A DNA stretch of 64,000 bases from Forficula auricularia (taxonomy: Eukaryota; Arthropoda; Insecta; Dermaptera; Forficulidae), in contig JALMQS010000818.1 in NCBI GenBank assembly GCA_024734495.1, forward strand, positions 458,846 to 522,845, written 5' to 3'. The notes under the pieces were generated by a model. That model worked only from the letters and a program-made list of their open reading frames with translations. It did not search any database and had not been told where the DNA came from. This document shows positions 10,411 through 20,992 of the stretch, piece after piece (position 1 is the first letter of the stretch; the number at the start of each line of letters is the position of its first letter). A program made the translations under genes and the position numbers.

Positions 10411-10664
10411 AACTAAGAGACATTTTGACAAACAACTATTATCTCGAAAAATATAATTTTTTCGATGTTCACTTATTAGAGCTCTTTTGTAGAGCCCTTT
10501 GGTAAATGCCATGGCTTTGCTCAATTTTTTTATAAAAAATACTTCCTACCGTTTTTTAGATATTTCGAAAAAAAGAAGAAAAAAACCCACTTTTTTCATG
10601 CACGATTACAATACCTGACCATATCCTGTATGGTAAAGTAAAAACTGATGAAAGAGGTCAAAAT

Positions 10665-11275
10665 TAGGGATGTTACGGAGATGAGTTTACCGGAATCGGA
10701 GTCGGAACCAGAGTTTTTAAATTTGATTTATCGGAGCCGGAGTCAGAGTCGAAGTAGAAGGGAGATGTATTTAACTGTTATGGGCAGGCCTAATGAAATA
10801 ATAATAATAATAAGAATTCAATAATCTCTTTAATCAGTCAAAAATAAATAATAATACACATACGTAAGTAACATACAACAATAGACAAATATGCTGGCGT
10901 GAGGGGATTCCCCGGCCGACAAGTCAAAATCTCAGCGCTGGTTAGCGCCGCAAACGTTTTACCACTAACTCAGGGTAGATGGCACGGAGGACTGGGATCG
11001 GCCAATCAGAACACTGGAACTTTCAGTACCTGTCATCTGATTGGCCATCCCAGTCCCTCCATTGACCATCTACCCTGGGTTAGTGGTAAAAGCATTTACT
11101 TTGCGACATACAACCGGCCCTAAGTGTGCGCTCTGGCTGGCCGCTGTCGAATCTTTCGATCTTCGTTATAACCTCCGATTCAAAATTATCGGAGCCGAAG
11201 TCGGAGCCGGAGGTGTAAAATCAATCGGAAGTTCCGACCTTTCGGAGTCGGAGTCGAAGCTCCGTAACATCCCTA
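10665..11275. mobile_element. hAT-type MITE with perfect 8-bp TSD
   Basis: TIRs are tagggatgttacggag and ctccgtaacatccctaa-type complement (…ctccgtaacatcccta). The TSD 'gtcaaaat' is perfect at 10657-10664 and 11276-11283. The subterminal sequence is built from repeated 'ggagtcggag' and 'ggagccggag' words. A hairpin MITE is inserted inside (10913-11122). The TIR resembles that of the hAT derivative at 35497-36235, so the same transposase group may mobilise both. Confidence 0.85.
10913..11122. mobile_element. hairpin MITE nested in an hAT MITE
   Basis: The palindrome reads 'ttttaccactaactcaggg'..'ccctgggttagtggtaaaa' around 'ggccaatcaga'/'tctgattggcc'. The right end 'gcgacatacaaccggccc' matches the MITE at 10225-10410. 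The left end is diverged. It is GC-rich compared with its surroundings. Confidence 0.6.
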
Positions 11276-11705
11276 GTCAAAATAGTCTCAAACAAACAAT
11301 GTTTAGCTACTAAGTTCAAGGTGAAACAATAAAATTTAAGAGTTTGAAAATGTCTCAAATATAAAGGCGAAACTTTTAATAACTTTCTGTTTTGATATTT
11401 TCCTGAAGTCCACATGTTTTTATGAATGTATATTTAAAGAATAAACACAAATTGTTCTATTCGAAAAAGATCGTGAGAAAACTCGATCGTTGACCTCGAA
11501 CTCACTCTATTCCGGGCATACGGACCAGATACAATCCAATTGGTTATATAACAATTAAAAGAAGAAAATACGGCTAAGCGCCAATAAGAAAAAAACACCA
11601 TGAGAAATTGGCATCGAAATAAAAGCCTTCTGCGAAGAGATTATACTAAGTTGTTCCGGCTTAAACACACACACATATACACAAGTCTAATGCGGAAGCA
11701 AATCC
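11276..11705. other. no gene recognised
   Basis: Mostly unique AT-rich DNA with a (CA)n-like run near 11670. One 64-codon minus ORF (11221-11415) overlaps the MITE end and is not credible. Confidence 0.35.
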
Positions 11706-11713
11706 ATCTATCC

Positions 11714-11879
11714 CGACGGGTGAACCGCGATTGGAATTAGGTGTACACCGTCTTTGGAATTACTTGGAATTACTTTGGAATTCATTAGATAATCTATTGT
11801 CATCTATTGTCTTCTACTTAGAAATGAAAGTGCAAGTGGAAGTAGGTGTACACGATTTTAGGTCCCGGCTCACCCCTCG
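11714..11879. mobile_element. 166-bp hAT-type MITE, copy 1
   Basis: The perfect 8-bp TSD is 'atctatcc' (11706-11713, 11880-11887). The termini are cgacgggtgaaccgcga and ..ggctcacccctcg. The interior repeats 'ttggaattact' and carries 'taggtgtac' twice. It is about 90% identical to 12933-13097. Confidence 0.85.
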
Positions 11880-11949
11880 ATCTATCCTTTATATATATAT
11901 ATATATATATAATTTTATTAATTATAAGTAAAATTTATTTATTATATCT

Positions 11950-12445
11950 GATTAATTACAAAGAAATAAAGGACCTAAAATTTCGATTTCTCTTAGGTAA
12001 GTAATTATAAATTAATGTAAATAATGTTTAATATATTGTAAATAATTAATAAAACTCTTTTTATAGATGAAATTCGAATTTTATTTGCCTGAAGAATTAA
12101 TAATAAAATTATAAATAGAAATTTTTGTCTTAAAAAAGAAAATAAGATGCCTGTAAGAGTCAGGCTGCACATTGTAAAGAAGAGGATTGAAGAAATACTG
12201 GTAAATACAATTTGCACTATCAAATTTTTATTTATAATTTTGTTAATTCTTCAGGCAAATACAATTCGAACTTCAGCTATATAGAGAATTTAAGTAATTA
12301 TTTACAATATATGAGAGATTGAAGAGAGAGAGAGTTTTTGTAATTATTTACAATAAATTATAACATTATTTACATTAATTTACAATTACCTATAAAGAGA
12401 GATCGAAATTTTAAGGTCCTTTAGTTCTTTATAATTAACCAGGTA
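11950..12445. mobile_element. ~490-bp AT-rich foldback
   Basis: The arms mirror each other from 'ataaaggacctaaaat' to 'attttaaggtccttta', and from 'tttgcctgaagaattaa' to 'ttaattcttcaggcaaa'. The centre is near 12,170-12,220. No coding sequence is credible; the 72-codon minus ORF here is repeat-derived. Confidence 0.6.
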
Positions 12446-12932
12446 TAATAATTTAATTTCACTACATTAATTTTAGAATATAATTAAAAGTATTTTCTTC
12501 AGCTGTCTTTAACTGTCTGTCTTCAGCTCTCTTCTGCCAGTCCTCCTCTTCTATTCCTGGTTGCCTTCCTATTGGCTGGTGTTATGGTGGGGATTTCAAT
12601 CTTACATATATATACTAAGATATGCATAAATTGAACACTAAAATCTAATAGGTCCATTTCTATTTCGGAATACTCATTAAAAGATGGAAGCTAAATGTTC
12701 AAATAAATCGATGAAATGGAAAGAGACAGATGAAGAGTGTGAGAAAATGAAACAGATGTTGCCCGATGATATATTATCATGAGTAGTATTCTATAAGAAG
12801 CAGAGAATTATGTAAATTAGGGGTTCTCAGCAACTATTGGTACGCAAAAGTTCCTTGATGGTATAGACACGATGCTGTGCCATTTATTTTCGACTATATT
12901 TGTATTTTCCCCTTTTCATGGTTAGGTTTAAG
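12446..12932 (+). other. mostly non-genic; small ORF at 12684-12782
   Basis: A 32-codon ORF (12684-12782, starting MEAKCSNKS, ending MLPDDILS) is hydrophilic and Lys/Glu-rich but has no family or splice support. On the minus strand, 12490-12600 reads a stretch with DWQKRAEDRQ that could be the tail of an RTE-type LINE protein. Both are weak. Confidence 0.2.
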
Positions 12933-13097
12933 CGAGGGGTGAACCGCGATTGGAATTAGGTGTACATCGTCTTTGGAATTATTTGGAATTACTTTGGAAT
13001 TCATTATATAATCTATTGTCATCTATTGTCTTCTACTTGGAAATGAAAGTGGAAGTAGAAGTAGGTGTACACGATTTTAGGTCGCGTTTCACCCTCG
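12933..13097. mobile_element. 165-bp hAT-type MITE, copy 2
   Basis: The perfect 8-bp TSD is 'ggtttaag' (12925-12932, 13098-13105). Termini are cgaggggtgaaccgcga and tcgcgtttcaccctcg. It is the same family as 11714-11879, and both copies keep their duplications intact, so both insertions are fairly recent. Confidence 0.85.
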
Positions 13098-13286
13098 GGT
13101 TTAAGGTAGTTGTATCGCGACAATAGTAGCAAAAAGTTATTGCTAGAGTATATAGTACAGACAATAAGGAATCATAATTCATAAGCCCAAAACTTTTTGG
13201 TGTTTATGTATCACTACTAGCCAATCCCGTGCTAGTATGACAAATCTGGTAACACTGTTCGAGCTTGTATATATTTTATCATAGAA

Positions 13287-13421
13287 ATGTCAGATAAAGT
13301 ACATTATAAAGGGAGATTTATAAAACAAAAAGTTCTTAATAAGCGATTGAAAGCTGTTGCGGTAATGGCTGAAGCGAAAAACGTCAAAAAAGTACTAAAG
13401 TTAAGCCACTTTTTAGATTAA
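13287..13421 (+). CDS. small 44-codon ORF, unknown, possibly transposon-derived
   Basis: The ORF runs from an ATG in good context (atagaaATGt) to a TAA that overlaps an AATAAA signal (13421-13426). It is strongly basic: it begins MSDKVHYKGRFIKQK, has KRLKAVAVMAEAKN, and ends LKLSHFLD. The basic HYKGRFI..K-(V/L)-KR pattern reminds me of the N-terminus of some insect DNA-transposon proteins, but I cannot name the family. It could be a terminal exon or an isolated fragment. GC content and residue mix are more gene-like than the flanks. Confidence 0.35.
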   Translation: MSDKVHYKGRFIKQKVLNKRLKAVAVMAEAKNVKKVLKLSHFLD

Positions 13422-13870
13422 ATAAATGCGTTTTTGCCAGCTTGTTTTTAGTGTAATCCCTTCCTTCTTCGATGAGATAGATTTTTCATTATTTATTAAT
13501 TATTATCTCAGTAACTGTGTTGTAACTATGAATTAAAATTTTCTTAAAAAATTTATTAGTGTATTGTTTAATGTTGGTTTAGTTTTATATAACAATCGTA
13601 AGAAGATTTTCTTAATTATAATTATATATGTATGTAAACTAGCTGATATTCCGTATAGTGCAATGTATAAGAGGCTGAAAAACTCTATCTTTGTAATTTA
13701 AAATCTCTATATTGTTCCTAAATTTCGTTTTGCCACCAATCGATTCAGAATTATTTAAATAATAATCTATCTAAATTTCAAAAAAATCCTAAGTAAATAG
13801 TTTGGTGATACAACTACCTTAAAAGTAAAACGGGGCCACATTGGTGTCTCTATAATGTCTGTTTGTCTGC
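13422..13870. other. no gene recognised
   Basis: AT-rich, apparently unique sequence. No splice-bounded open frame or family signature was noticed. Confidence 0.35.
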
Positions 13871-13879
13871 CGACAGCCA

Positions 13880-14140
13880 GACCAAAGTATGGTAACTTGT
13901 AAGTGGCCTTTCATAAAATACGTCACCCAAAATTTCGCCTTTTTGGACCCCCTCCCCTCCCCTTCGTTACGCTGCGTCACATTTTCCGGAACCCCCCTAA
14001 CAAATATAAAGTCACAAAAACTAGACCCCCATAATAAAATTAAAAAAAACAACAAGTTAAGAAAAAAATTAAAATAAAATTGATGAACTGCGAACGTCAC
14101 GTTTCCTTAGACCCCTCCTCCGCACCTTGTCCCATATCAT
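13880..14140. repeat. dispersed repeat with GTCAC / pyrimidine-rich blocks
   Basis: Contains 'aaatacgtcacccaaaattt', 'ggaccccctcccctcccc', 'tgcgtcacattttccgga' and 'cgtcacgtttccttag'. The overlapping ORFs on the two strands here are mutual shadows. The block abuts the tRNA-like head at 14143-14242 and may be the body of the same element. Confidence 0.4.
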
Positions 14141-14142
14141 CA

Positions 14143-14242
14143 CGCCAGCCAGGATCGAACCCCGGCTTTCCGCTCCAACATCGTCATCATCGATGCCGAA
14201 GCGGGGCTAGCGCGTTAGCCAGCTCGGCTAACCCGACTCCCC
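14143..14242 (-). mobile_element. tRNA-derived SINE head
   Basis: Read on the minus strand there is a pol III A box (tagccgagctgg, with the following ctaacgcg) and a B box (ggttcgatcc) about 60-70 bp downstream. The spacing is that of a tRNA with a long variable region. The 5' end (gggagtcgggt) and the region after the B box do not pair as a proper acceptor stem, so this is a SINE or tRNA relic rather than a working tRNA gene. Confidence 0.6.
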
Positions 14243-14980
14243 AAAATCTATTTATATACCTATTCATTTTCCCAAAAATCAAAAATCTTATCAAAATTTT
14301 AAACGAATTATTTTCGGAAGTGTCGATTTTTATGTGGAGTTTGTAATTTGTGTCATTGTCTATATTCAATCCTTTTTTTTAGTGTTGTTTTTGTATTCAT
14401 TAGAAAAAGGATTTTTTTTTTTTACAATTTCAATTGATAAAGGGAGAAATTCTCTCGAAACTTTTGGATTTTTATTAAAAGTTTGAAGATTGTTTTTTAA
14501 AAGATTTATTTTAATTATGAAACAAATTAAGATTTTTTTTTAATATAATATATACCTATATATTTAAGTATATACTAGTTATTATTTATAGCTACATTTT
14601 TTAATCGATAAATAGTTAAAATTCTTATCATTAACTAAACCATAGCTATCTAATACCACAATGTGACCACGGACCAATTTTTTTATATAAATGTTTCGCG
14701 GACCACATAATGAAAACATACGGTCAAGAGCGTGTAAGACCACGCATGAAATTTAGGTTCCGTAGTTATATATTTATATTTATTTATTATTATACCTATA
14801 CATGATTTCATAATATTACAAAACTTAATCTATTTCTTAATTAAGTAATAAATTAGCTTGATTTGAATTTGAAATAAAATGACCTTTATATTATAAAATG
14901 GTCACAAAAGATCACTAAAGACCCTTCGAATGTCTCTTTAGGTAAAAAAACAGGCGTTAGGTTTATACTCCATCTCAGTA
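14243..14980. other. no gene; one decayed hammerhead-like relic
   Basis: AT-rich. Near 14434-14461 the text ttgataa-a-gggag..ctctc-GAAAC repeats the layout of the foldback motifs in decayed form. No coding evidence. Confidence 0.35.
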
Positions 14981-14983
14981 GCT

Positions 14984-15740
14984 CTTTTTAACCGACTTCA
15001 AAAAAGGAGGATGTTCTCTATTCGACTGAATTTTTTTTTTTTTTTTTTTTTTTTTTGTGCCTATGTTACCTCATATCTCCGCCAATTGTCAACCGATTTT
15101 GAAAATTTTTTTTGCATTGGGTCCAGTCTAGCTTCCGATTGGTCCCATTTTTTTTCGATTTTTTTCCATAGGTATTAGACCTTTTTTATTAGGTTTGTTT
15201 AGACCTAACCTCTTTGTTTATGAACCGATTTCGATGGTTCTTTTTTTTATCCGAAAGGGGGTGTCTTAGGGATGGTGTCATATTAATTTGGTCAAGTTCT
15301 GATGATATGATCACTATTAATGACATCACTAAAAAGAGAAAAATAAAAATAATTTTTAAGAAAAAAATAAAAACCGACTTCAAAAAATTAAATGCAACAA
15401 ATAAAATACACTAAAAGGTATAAAATAATTATTATCTTATTTAGTTACAACTAAACGACGAAATATTAACATGAAATTACTTTTTGAAGTTGGTGCCAAA
15501 TATATACCTTTTATGAATCGCACTCGACGGATCTTACTTAGTACGTTTGGCGGGTACGCTCGCTTATAGGTATAGTTTGTTTGGCACCGACTTCAAAAAG
15601 TAATTTCATGTTAATATTTCGTCGTTTAGTTGTAACTAAATAAGATAATAATTATTTTATACCTTTTAGTGTATTTTATTTGTTGCATTTAATTTTTTGA
15701 AGTCGGTTTTTATTTTTTTCTTAAAAATTATTTTTATTCT
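14984..15740. mobile_element. ACCGACTTCAAAAA element, copy 1
   Basis: The ends are 'aaccgacttcaaaaaagg' and 'ttttttgaagtcggttttt'. The same word recurs internally at 15372 and in a nested palindrome (about 15420-15700) whose arms are 'gtgtattttatttg', 'cgtcgtttagttgtaact' and 'tttttgaagtcggtgcca'. A 28-bp T run is at about 15030-15055. Copies are at 25044-25870, 52089-53110 and (partial) 40260-41030. It is non-coding. Confidence 0.75.
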
Positions 15741-16700
15741 TTGAAATTTCCGTTTCATTTTGGCTTGAACTACCCTATCAAAAAAAGTTTTACGGCAAAA
15801 ATGATTTTATCATTATATCTAACATTTAAAGTATGAATAAAATAATTATTAAAATTATTTTATTTAAAAAACAGAAGACTCTCTCATTTTATTTTTAACC
15901 TAATATAAATAAAATGTTTATCCATCCAATAAATATATAATTTTACATAAAGACATCATATAAATCAAATAAATAATTAAAAAATTTTGGCCTGGTTAAT
16001 TTTTTTAATTCTATTCTTATATCGGTACATAGTCTGAATAATAATCATTGAAAAAAACTATTTTTAATTATAAATAAAATGTTTCCAATAAATACATATT
16101 CGAATATGAAATTTTTTTGATTTACTATATTTTACTATATTTTGATATACTATAATTTATTTAATTTCTAATTAGATACACCTAACTAGTTCTAAATAAT
16201 TATCAATAAAATTAAATAATAAATATTTTTCAATAACGTTTGGTTTTAATACAATACAAAACATAATATTTAATTAAAAACTTTAATTCCATTTTTTTTT
16301 ACAAAATTTTTATTTTCAAATATTAAAAATATTAAAATACTTTATCTTAATTTTATAATTTTAAGCTTCGTGTGAATCAGTCCCTTCTCAAAGCCATATT
16401 TAGAGTTATATCCTATTTCTTTATTTAATTTCCTTGAAAAATATCTATTTTATTAAAATTATGCCAATTGGTCTCTTGGTCTATAGAGCGACATTAAAGA
16501 CAAAATACTTTTCTCTTCAAAAATAATGAATTTAAACTATAATGGTTTTTAAATATTTCCTTAAATTTCATTAACAATATAATAATTTTGTTAAGGGAGA
16601 ATTGTATGGGTTCTTGGTGAAACATTTTAAATAAAGTAAAGAAAATTTTGAAAAATCTGAGAAAATTTTTTGTGAAACCTACGTGGTATTTTATATTTTT
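15741..16700. other. no gene recognised
   Basis: Very AT-rich unique-looking DNA without a credible open frame. Confidence 0.4.
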
Positions 16701-16733
16701 TACTTAGGGAAAGTGGTGTAGGTTTTAGGTGAA

Positions 16734-16985
16734 ACATGATATTAATTAATAAAGTAAAGGGTGTGTAGTTTCACATTGAATGAAATAAAATTCAAGGAGG
16801 TTTATACAAATTCAATATATTTCGGATTATTAGTCCATCATCAGGAGTTTACAGGTTAAAACAGTTTTAACCTGTAAACTCCTGTTGATGGGCTAATAAT
16901 CCGAAATATATTGAATTTGTATAAACCTCTTTGAGTTTTATTTCATTCACTGTGAAACTACACACCCTTTACTTTATTAATTGGT
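16734..16985. mobile_element. foldback element A, copy 2
   Basis: It has the same palindrome and left flank as 1381-1632. The minus-strand core (16820-16844) keeps CTGATGAT..GAAA; the plus-strand core (16882-16906) has mutated to CTGTTGA. The arm-to-arm identity is still high, so the two arms are young or homogenised. Confidence 0.7.
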
Positions 16986-17029
16986 ATTTTATATTTTAAA
17001 TTTGAAAAAGTTTCTAAAATTTTTCAAAA

Positions 17030-17965
17030 TTATCTTTACTTTAATAATATAGTAGGTAGTCCAGGAATGGCGTCATCGGAAGGGGTGATAGCTACATTAA
17101 ATGTGGTAATAGATTTTTTTACTCTTGTATATATTGAAGACTGTATGTAGAATCCAAGTTTTCGACCTCCAAAACCCTTGGCCAAGGAGGGATAATTATT
17201 TTCATTTGCCGTGACCAAAAAAGGATGTAGTGGAGTCACATCCAGTAAATGCATGGATGAAGAGGACATTGTGTGGGATCAAAGTTGAAGAAAGTGTTTG
17301 AGTACCATAAACATGTACTATTTATTGAATACTTGTATTACATTAAATAACTTTGACATAGAAAAAAAATTAATGGAATTATATTAGAATATTTTGAGTT
17401 TATATATGCTTAATATTGACCGAAATTGAGAAACTAGGTATTCTATGAACTTAAAATTACATTCTCATTCGAAGCGAAATTTAATGCTCTTTAATTTTGA
17501 TAATATATGACTTTATTTATATTTAAGACATTTTGGATTTTGAGCGTATCTGTGCTTTATATTGACTGAAATTGAAAAGTCAGGTACTCTCTGAACTTAA
17601 AATTATATGCTCTACAACTTTCATTTTATGGATTTTTTAATTCAGATAAGTCGTTTCAGAGCTGGAGACGTTTAAAAAGTTACCCAGTGTGAATTTTTTC
17701 CAAGTTGGTAAAAATTGTTGTTATTCGACTGCCCATACCCCTTAATGAAATTTCAACTTTGAGGTACTCATTCGAGGGAGATTTAATACTCTTTAATTTT
17801 GATAAAAAATGACTTTTCGATTGGATGCATTGTTTTTAAGTTATAGGCCAAAAACTGAAAAATGTGCCAAAATTTCGTGGTTTTTTGGCAACACAAAATT
17901 GTGCCAAGCTTTTTGGAGGTCGAAAACTTGGATTCTACATACTCTCTACAATATATACAAGATAA
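17030..17965. repeat. inverted-repeat element with internal direct repeats
   Basis: The outer arms 'tagaatccaagttttcgacc' (about 17147) and 'ggtcgaaaacttggattcta' (about 17918) are inverted. Inside, a unit containing 'gagcgtat..tgcttaatattgac' and 'ctacaactttcat' occurs near 17395 and 17535 and again at 21860-22260. ORFs in it are not credible. Confidence 0.5.
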
Positions 17966-17989
17966 AAATAATAGTTATGACACTGAAGT

Positions 17990-18110
17990 GAAAGTGCCTG
18001 TCATCTGATTGACCATTCCCCGGGCCCAAGGTGAATTTTAAGGTTTCACCCTTTGTCAACGTTTAAAAAGATTTTACCAACCGACATACAACTGGGCCTT
18101 ACTCAGCACA
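17990..18110. repeat. fragment of GGGCCGGTTGTATGTCG MITE
   Basis: Half of the hairpin family at 10225-10410: 'gtgcctgtcatctgattg', 'ttcaccctttgtcaacg', and the end 'accgacatacaactgggcc'. The left arm is missing. Confidence 0.55.
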
Positions 18111-18218
18111 AGTGCTGGTAAACTTTCACCTACCCCTGTTGTTGTTATGGGGTTCGGCTCGGACGCTGTGGGAAGGGAATTCACCCTGGCCCACAGTTAC
18201 TCTTTTTTTTGTTTCAGT

Positions 18219-18746
18219 TCATTTAATCGTTAGGAATCTTCTTACTATATAGCAGGTCTGTAAAACGACAGCCTTTTGCACGAGAGGTGTTATTTCGTCT
18301 GATATCCCTAGCGATCTGATGTTCTTTTTCAAGTTGATGCTGGACACTCCCTCCAGAGACATCACAATCGGAATAATTTTCACCTCGTTGAGCTTCCACA
18401 GTCGCTTCAGCTCGAACGCAAGGTTTTGGTATTTGGAGATCTTTTCCCGCTCTGTCTTTGCCAGGTTATACGTTAATGGGACCGCAATGTCAATGATAAT
18501 AGCCCTTTTCTCACCATTGTCTATTAATATTATATCGGCTCTATTATGATCAATTGTTCTATCTGTCAACACTGGTCGGTCCCAATAGAGAATTAGGCCA
18601 TTGTTTTCTAAAACAGATGGAGGGGCGTACTTTTAATAGGTCTCCGGGTCTTGGATAAGTTCTCTTTTAAGAGCAAGCTCCCGATGAATAATTTTTGCTA
18701 CTTGGATGTGTCGGCTTGTGTATTCGTTATCGGCTAATGTCCCACA
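18219..18746 (-). pseudogene. R2/R4-like non-LTR retrotransposon, C-terminal endonuclease fragment
   Basis: The minus strand reads a region with WDRPVLTDRTIDHNRADI, then a ~13-residue spacer and IIIDIAVPL, then EREKISKYQNLAFELKRLWK and KIIPIVMS. The (R/K)-P-D..D followed by a conserved Lys/Tyr segment is the layout of the restriction-enzyme-like endonuclease at the C-terminus of R2-superclade LINEs; here the usual Pro of the PD motif is Ala. Upstream the frame continues (CGTLADNEYTSRH .. RELALKRELIQDPETY) but holds an in-frame TAA. The 5' part, including the reverse transcriptase, is missing; the junction at about 18746 is a 'gcgtagttaag' repeat. The 3' UTR with 'gccgaaccccataacaaca' continues to about 18110. 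Clade choice (R2 versus R4) is uncertain. Confidence 0.7.
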
Positions 18747-18929
18747 TCCATGCGCGTAGTTAAGGGGGGGTGCAAGGGGGGCATTTCCCTCCCTAGAAAA
18801 CTCCTTGGCCCCCTCTAGAAAAATCGAGTCAATATCTCAATAACTATTTATGCTATGAGATTAATTTTATGCTTAAAAAATCAAGAAAACTACAGATTGA
18901 AAAAATTCAAAAAAAATTATCTTCCCATT
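18747..18929. repeat. 'gcgtagttaaggggg' repeat fragment
   Basis: Shares 'gcgtagttaag' and 'ggcccccctctagaaaaatcg'-like text with the repeats at 42660-42910, 44500-44760 and 47155-47410. Confidence 0.45.
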
Positions 18930-19740
18930 AGCCCAGTAAATAGGGGGGGGGGTCAGCTTACATTAATTGAAGGAAAATATTTTTTTTAGGATCGTTTGGT
19001 ATGGTGTGGGTATGAGAAATCTAAGTTTGCGAACTCGAAAGTCTGGGGGACAACTTTTGGAGACCAAAAAACCTCGAAATTTTCGGACTTTTTCCAGTTT
19101 CTCGTTTATAACTCGAAAACAGTTCATATTTTGTAAATAACCGTTCTATAGTAAATTAAAGAAGGGTTGGAATTTCACCTGAGGAAATCATGGAATTCCT
19201 GAAGCACGAAGAAAAGAAATATTCAATGGAGGTCGCAAAAGAAAAGAGGAATTAGATTGTGTTAATAAAACTTGTATGTATAATTTGTACCAAAGCCCAA
19301 AATGGGTATGTTCTTTTGTATAAATGAAATAAATAAAAATAAAAAAAAATAATAATACTAGTAAATTAAAGAGGACAAATTTTCGGGTCGATTAAAAAAT
19401 AGAAATATAAAATTGGTCCAGTAGCTCGATTTTTAAAGGGGATCCAAAACCAGCCCCCGGGATCACTTTTGAATATCCCTAAGACTCGCAATTTTTTCGG
19501 TTTTTTTCCCATTTTGACCATCACGTTTTCAACAAATACGACTCTATCGATTTTTAAACTAGATTAAATTTGCTACAATCTAAACAAAGTTTCATATTAA
19601 TTGGATAATGGTAAAAATGCAATTTTTTGCAAAAAATCGTAGTTTTTCCTTCATAAAATGAAAACAACTCATCCTAAAAGCTTGATTTCTATCTGATTGT
19701 CTAGTGTCCTTTTTGCTGTCTACCCTCCAAATTTTTTTTT
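18930..19740 (+). repeat. one-armed copy of the 2815-4395 foldback, with a nested LINE fragment
   Basis: It starts 'ttagcccagtaaatag', runs through 'acaacttttggagacc' and 'gataatggtaaaaatgc', and ends near 'aaacaactcatcctaaaag'. This is the left arm of the foldback at 2815. A 197-bp insertion at 19162-19358 splits it. The G run near 18947 is nine bases long. Confidence 0.65.
19162..19358 (+). mobile_element. 5'-truncated LINE 3' end with 13-bp TSD
   Basis: The flanking direct repeat is 'tagtaaattaaag' (19149-19161, 19359-19371); the uninterrupted site exists in the homologous repeat near 3022-3035. The insert ends in an A-rich tail (aaaataaaaaaaaataataat). Its 5' part looks like the end of a coding region (for example ATG GAA TTC CTG..). 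This has the hallmark of target-primed reverse transcription. Confidence 0.75.
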
Positions 19741-20930
19741 GCCGGGTGTCGCCCAACCCAAAAGAAAAAGAGGGCGCCTCCACGACTCCTTATCAATTTA
19801 CTTTTATTCATGAAATGAAATTTTTTCGCTACTGAAGAAAAATAGATTTATTTTAGAGCAATTTAAAATATAATTTTGTTTTTTATATATATATATCAAC
19901 ACTTAAATTATTGTATTAGTTTTAAAGCTCACAACACCAAGTTTCAGAGCTGATCTATTTCTTTCTAATTGTGTTACTATTTTTCGGCTAAGCAGAGCCT
20001 CTTTTACTAAATGTCATGAAAAGTTTAACAACAAGATTCCATGCGATCTATATGTATGATATGCGCTGTATGCCATGTATTTGTCTTTTAACATAGCTAG
20101 ATAATAATAACAAAAAGGTGAATTACCTAAAAGAATCTACTTATCACTAGAACTCATATAGGTACTTAATTTGTCTCCAGATTTTAATACTGTGATACAA
20201 ATATACTTACACTAGAAAAGTTAATTGTTTTCCTTTAGAAATCATATACTTTTCATATTAACGAAATAACTTAATCTCTGATTAGATTTCAATATGCACG
20301 ATAACTCAAGAAGGGAAAGCCATATAAAGTTTGTTCTGGTTTCAAAATGTTTGTATTTTCAAATTAGAGAACCATTATATTTTGGGCTTTCTTGCTTCAC
20401 AACTTATGGTTAAATGAGGGTGAAAAAACCAAAATAAAAATTGAAATATTATACTTGAGTGGAGCTCGGAGAAATTGTAGCTATAATGAGAATTTAAACT
20501 GATATTTCTACAATTTCTACAGTTATCCGCGCATGTTTTTTGGGAAGTGTGACAGTTCTATTTTTTTTAATCCTTTGATTTAACTAGAAAAAATTTGAAA
20601 AGAAAATTACCTATGTTTCTATGAGAAATGTTTGAAACTTTGAGAAAAATCTTTTTCATCCATGATTTTTTTGTCTGTTCTCTGAGTAGCTGGATTCCAC
20701 TGACTTCAAACTTCACCCGGGATTATTGTTCAAACACAAAAAAAATATTAAAATTTCTTCAAAAGAGACGAAACCTTTCTAAACCCTACATAAGAGACAT
20801 TAGTGATCAATAAGTATTTATATTAATGTTCAAAAAGAAAAAAATATTAATATTTCCCCAAAATCAACGAAAACTTTCTAAACACCCTCTAAGGGTTAAA
20901 GTTTCTCCGAGACGCCTCTATATACATACT
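19741..20930. other. no gene recognised
   Basis: AT-rich unique-looking DNA. ORFs of 60-odd codons (for example 20628-20813) have no splice or family support. Confidence 0.35.
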
Positions 20931-20992
20931 AACATACTTGGCAAATTTATCTTCCGTGTTTTCACCTCACTACTACCATTGGTTCAATTTTA

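Larger units (their letters stand above)
8880..10640 (-). repeat. family A dispersed repeat, full copy with two nested insertions
   Basis: Read on the minus strand this is a full family A unit from 'tttactttaccatac' (near 10640) to the 'gtggatggtcacatca' end (near 8880). It is split by a Tc1/mariner-type foldback (9138-10009) and a hairpin MITE (10225-10410). Comparison with 20993-21725 and 31926-32590 shows both uninterrupted sites. Two C-runs near 9070 and 10060 correspond to G-runs of the other copies. Confidence 0.7.

Noticed and set aside
12490..12600. RTE-type LINE C-terminal tail on the minus strand
   Set aside because: Only about ten suggestive residues (DWQKRAEDRQ), too little to call.
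14143..14242. Functional tRNA gene
   Set aside because: A and B boxes are present, but acceptor and anticodon stems do not fold; better explained as a SINE head.
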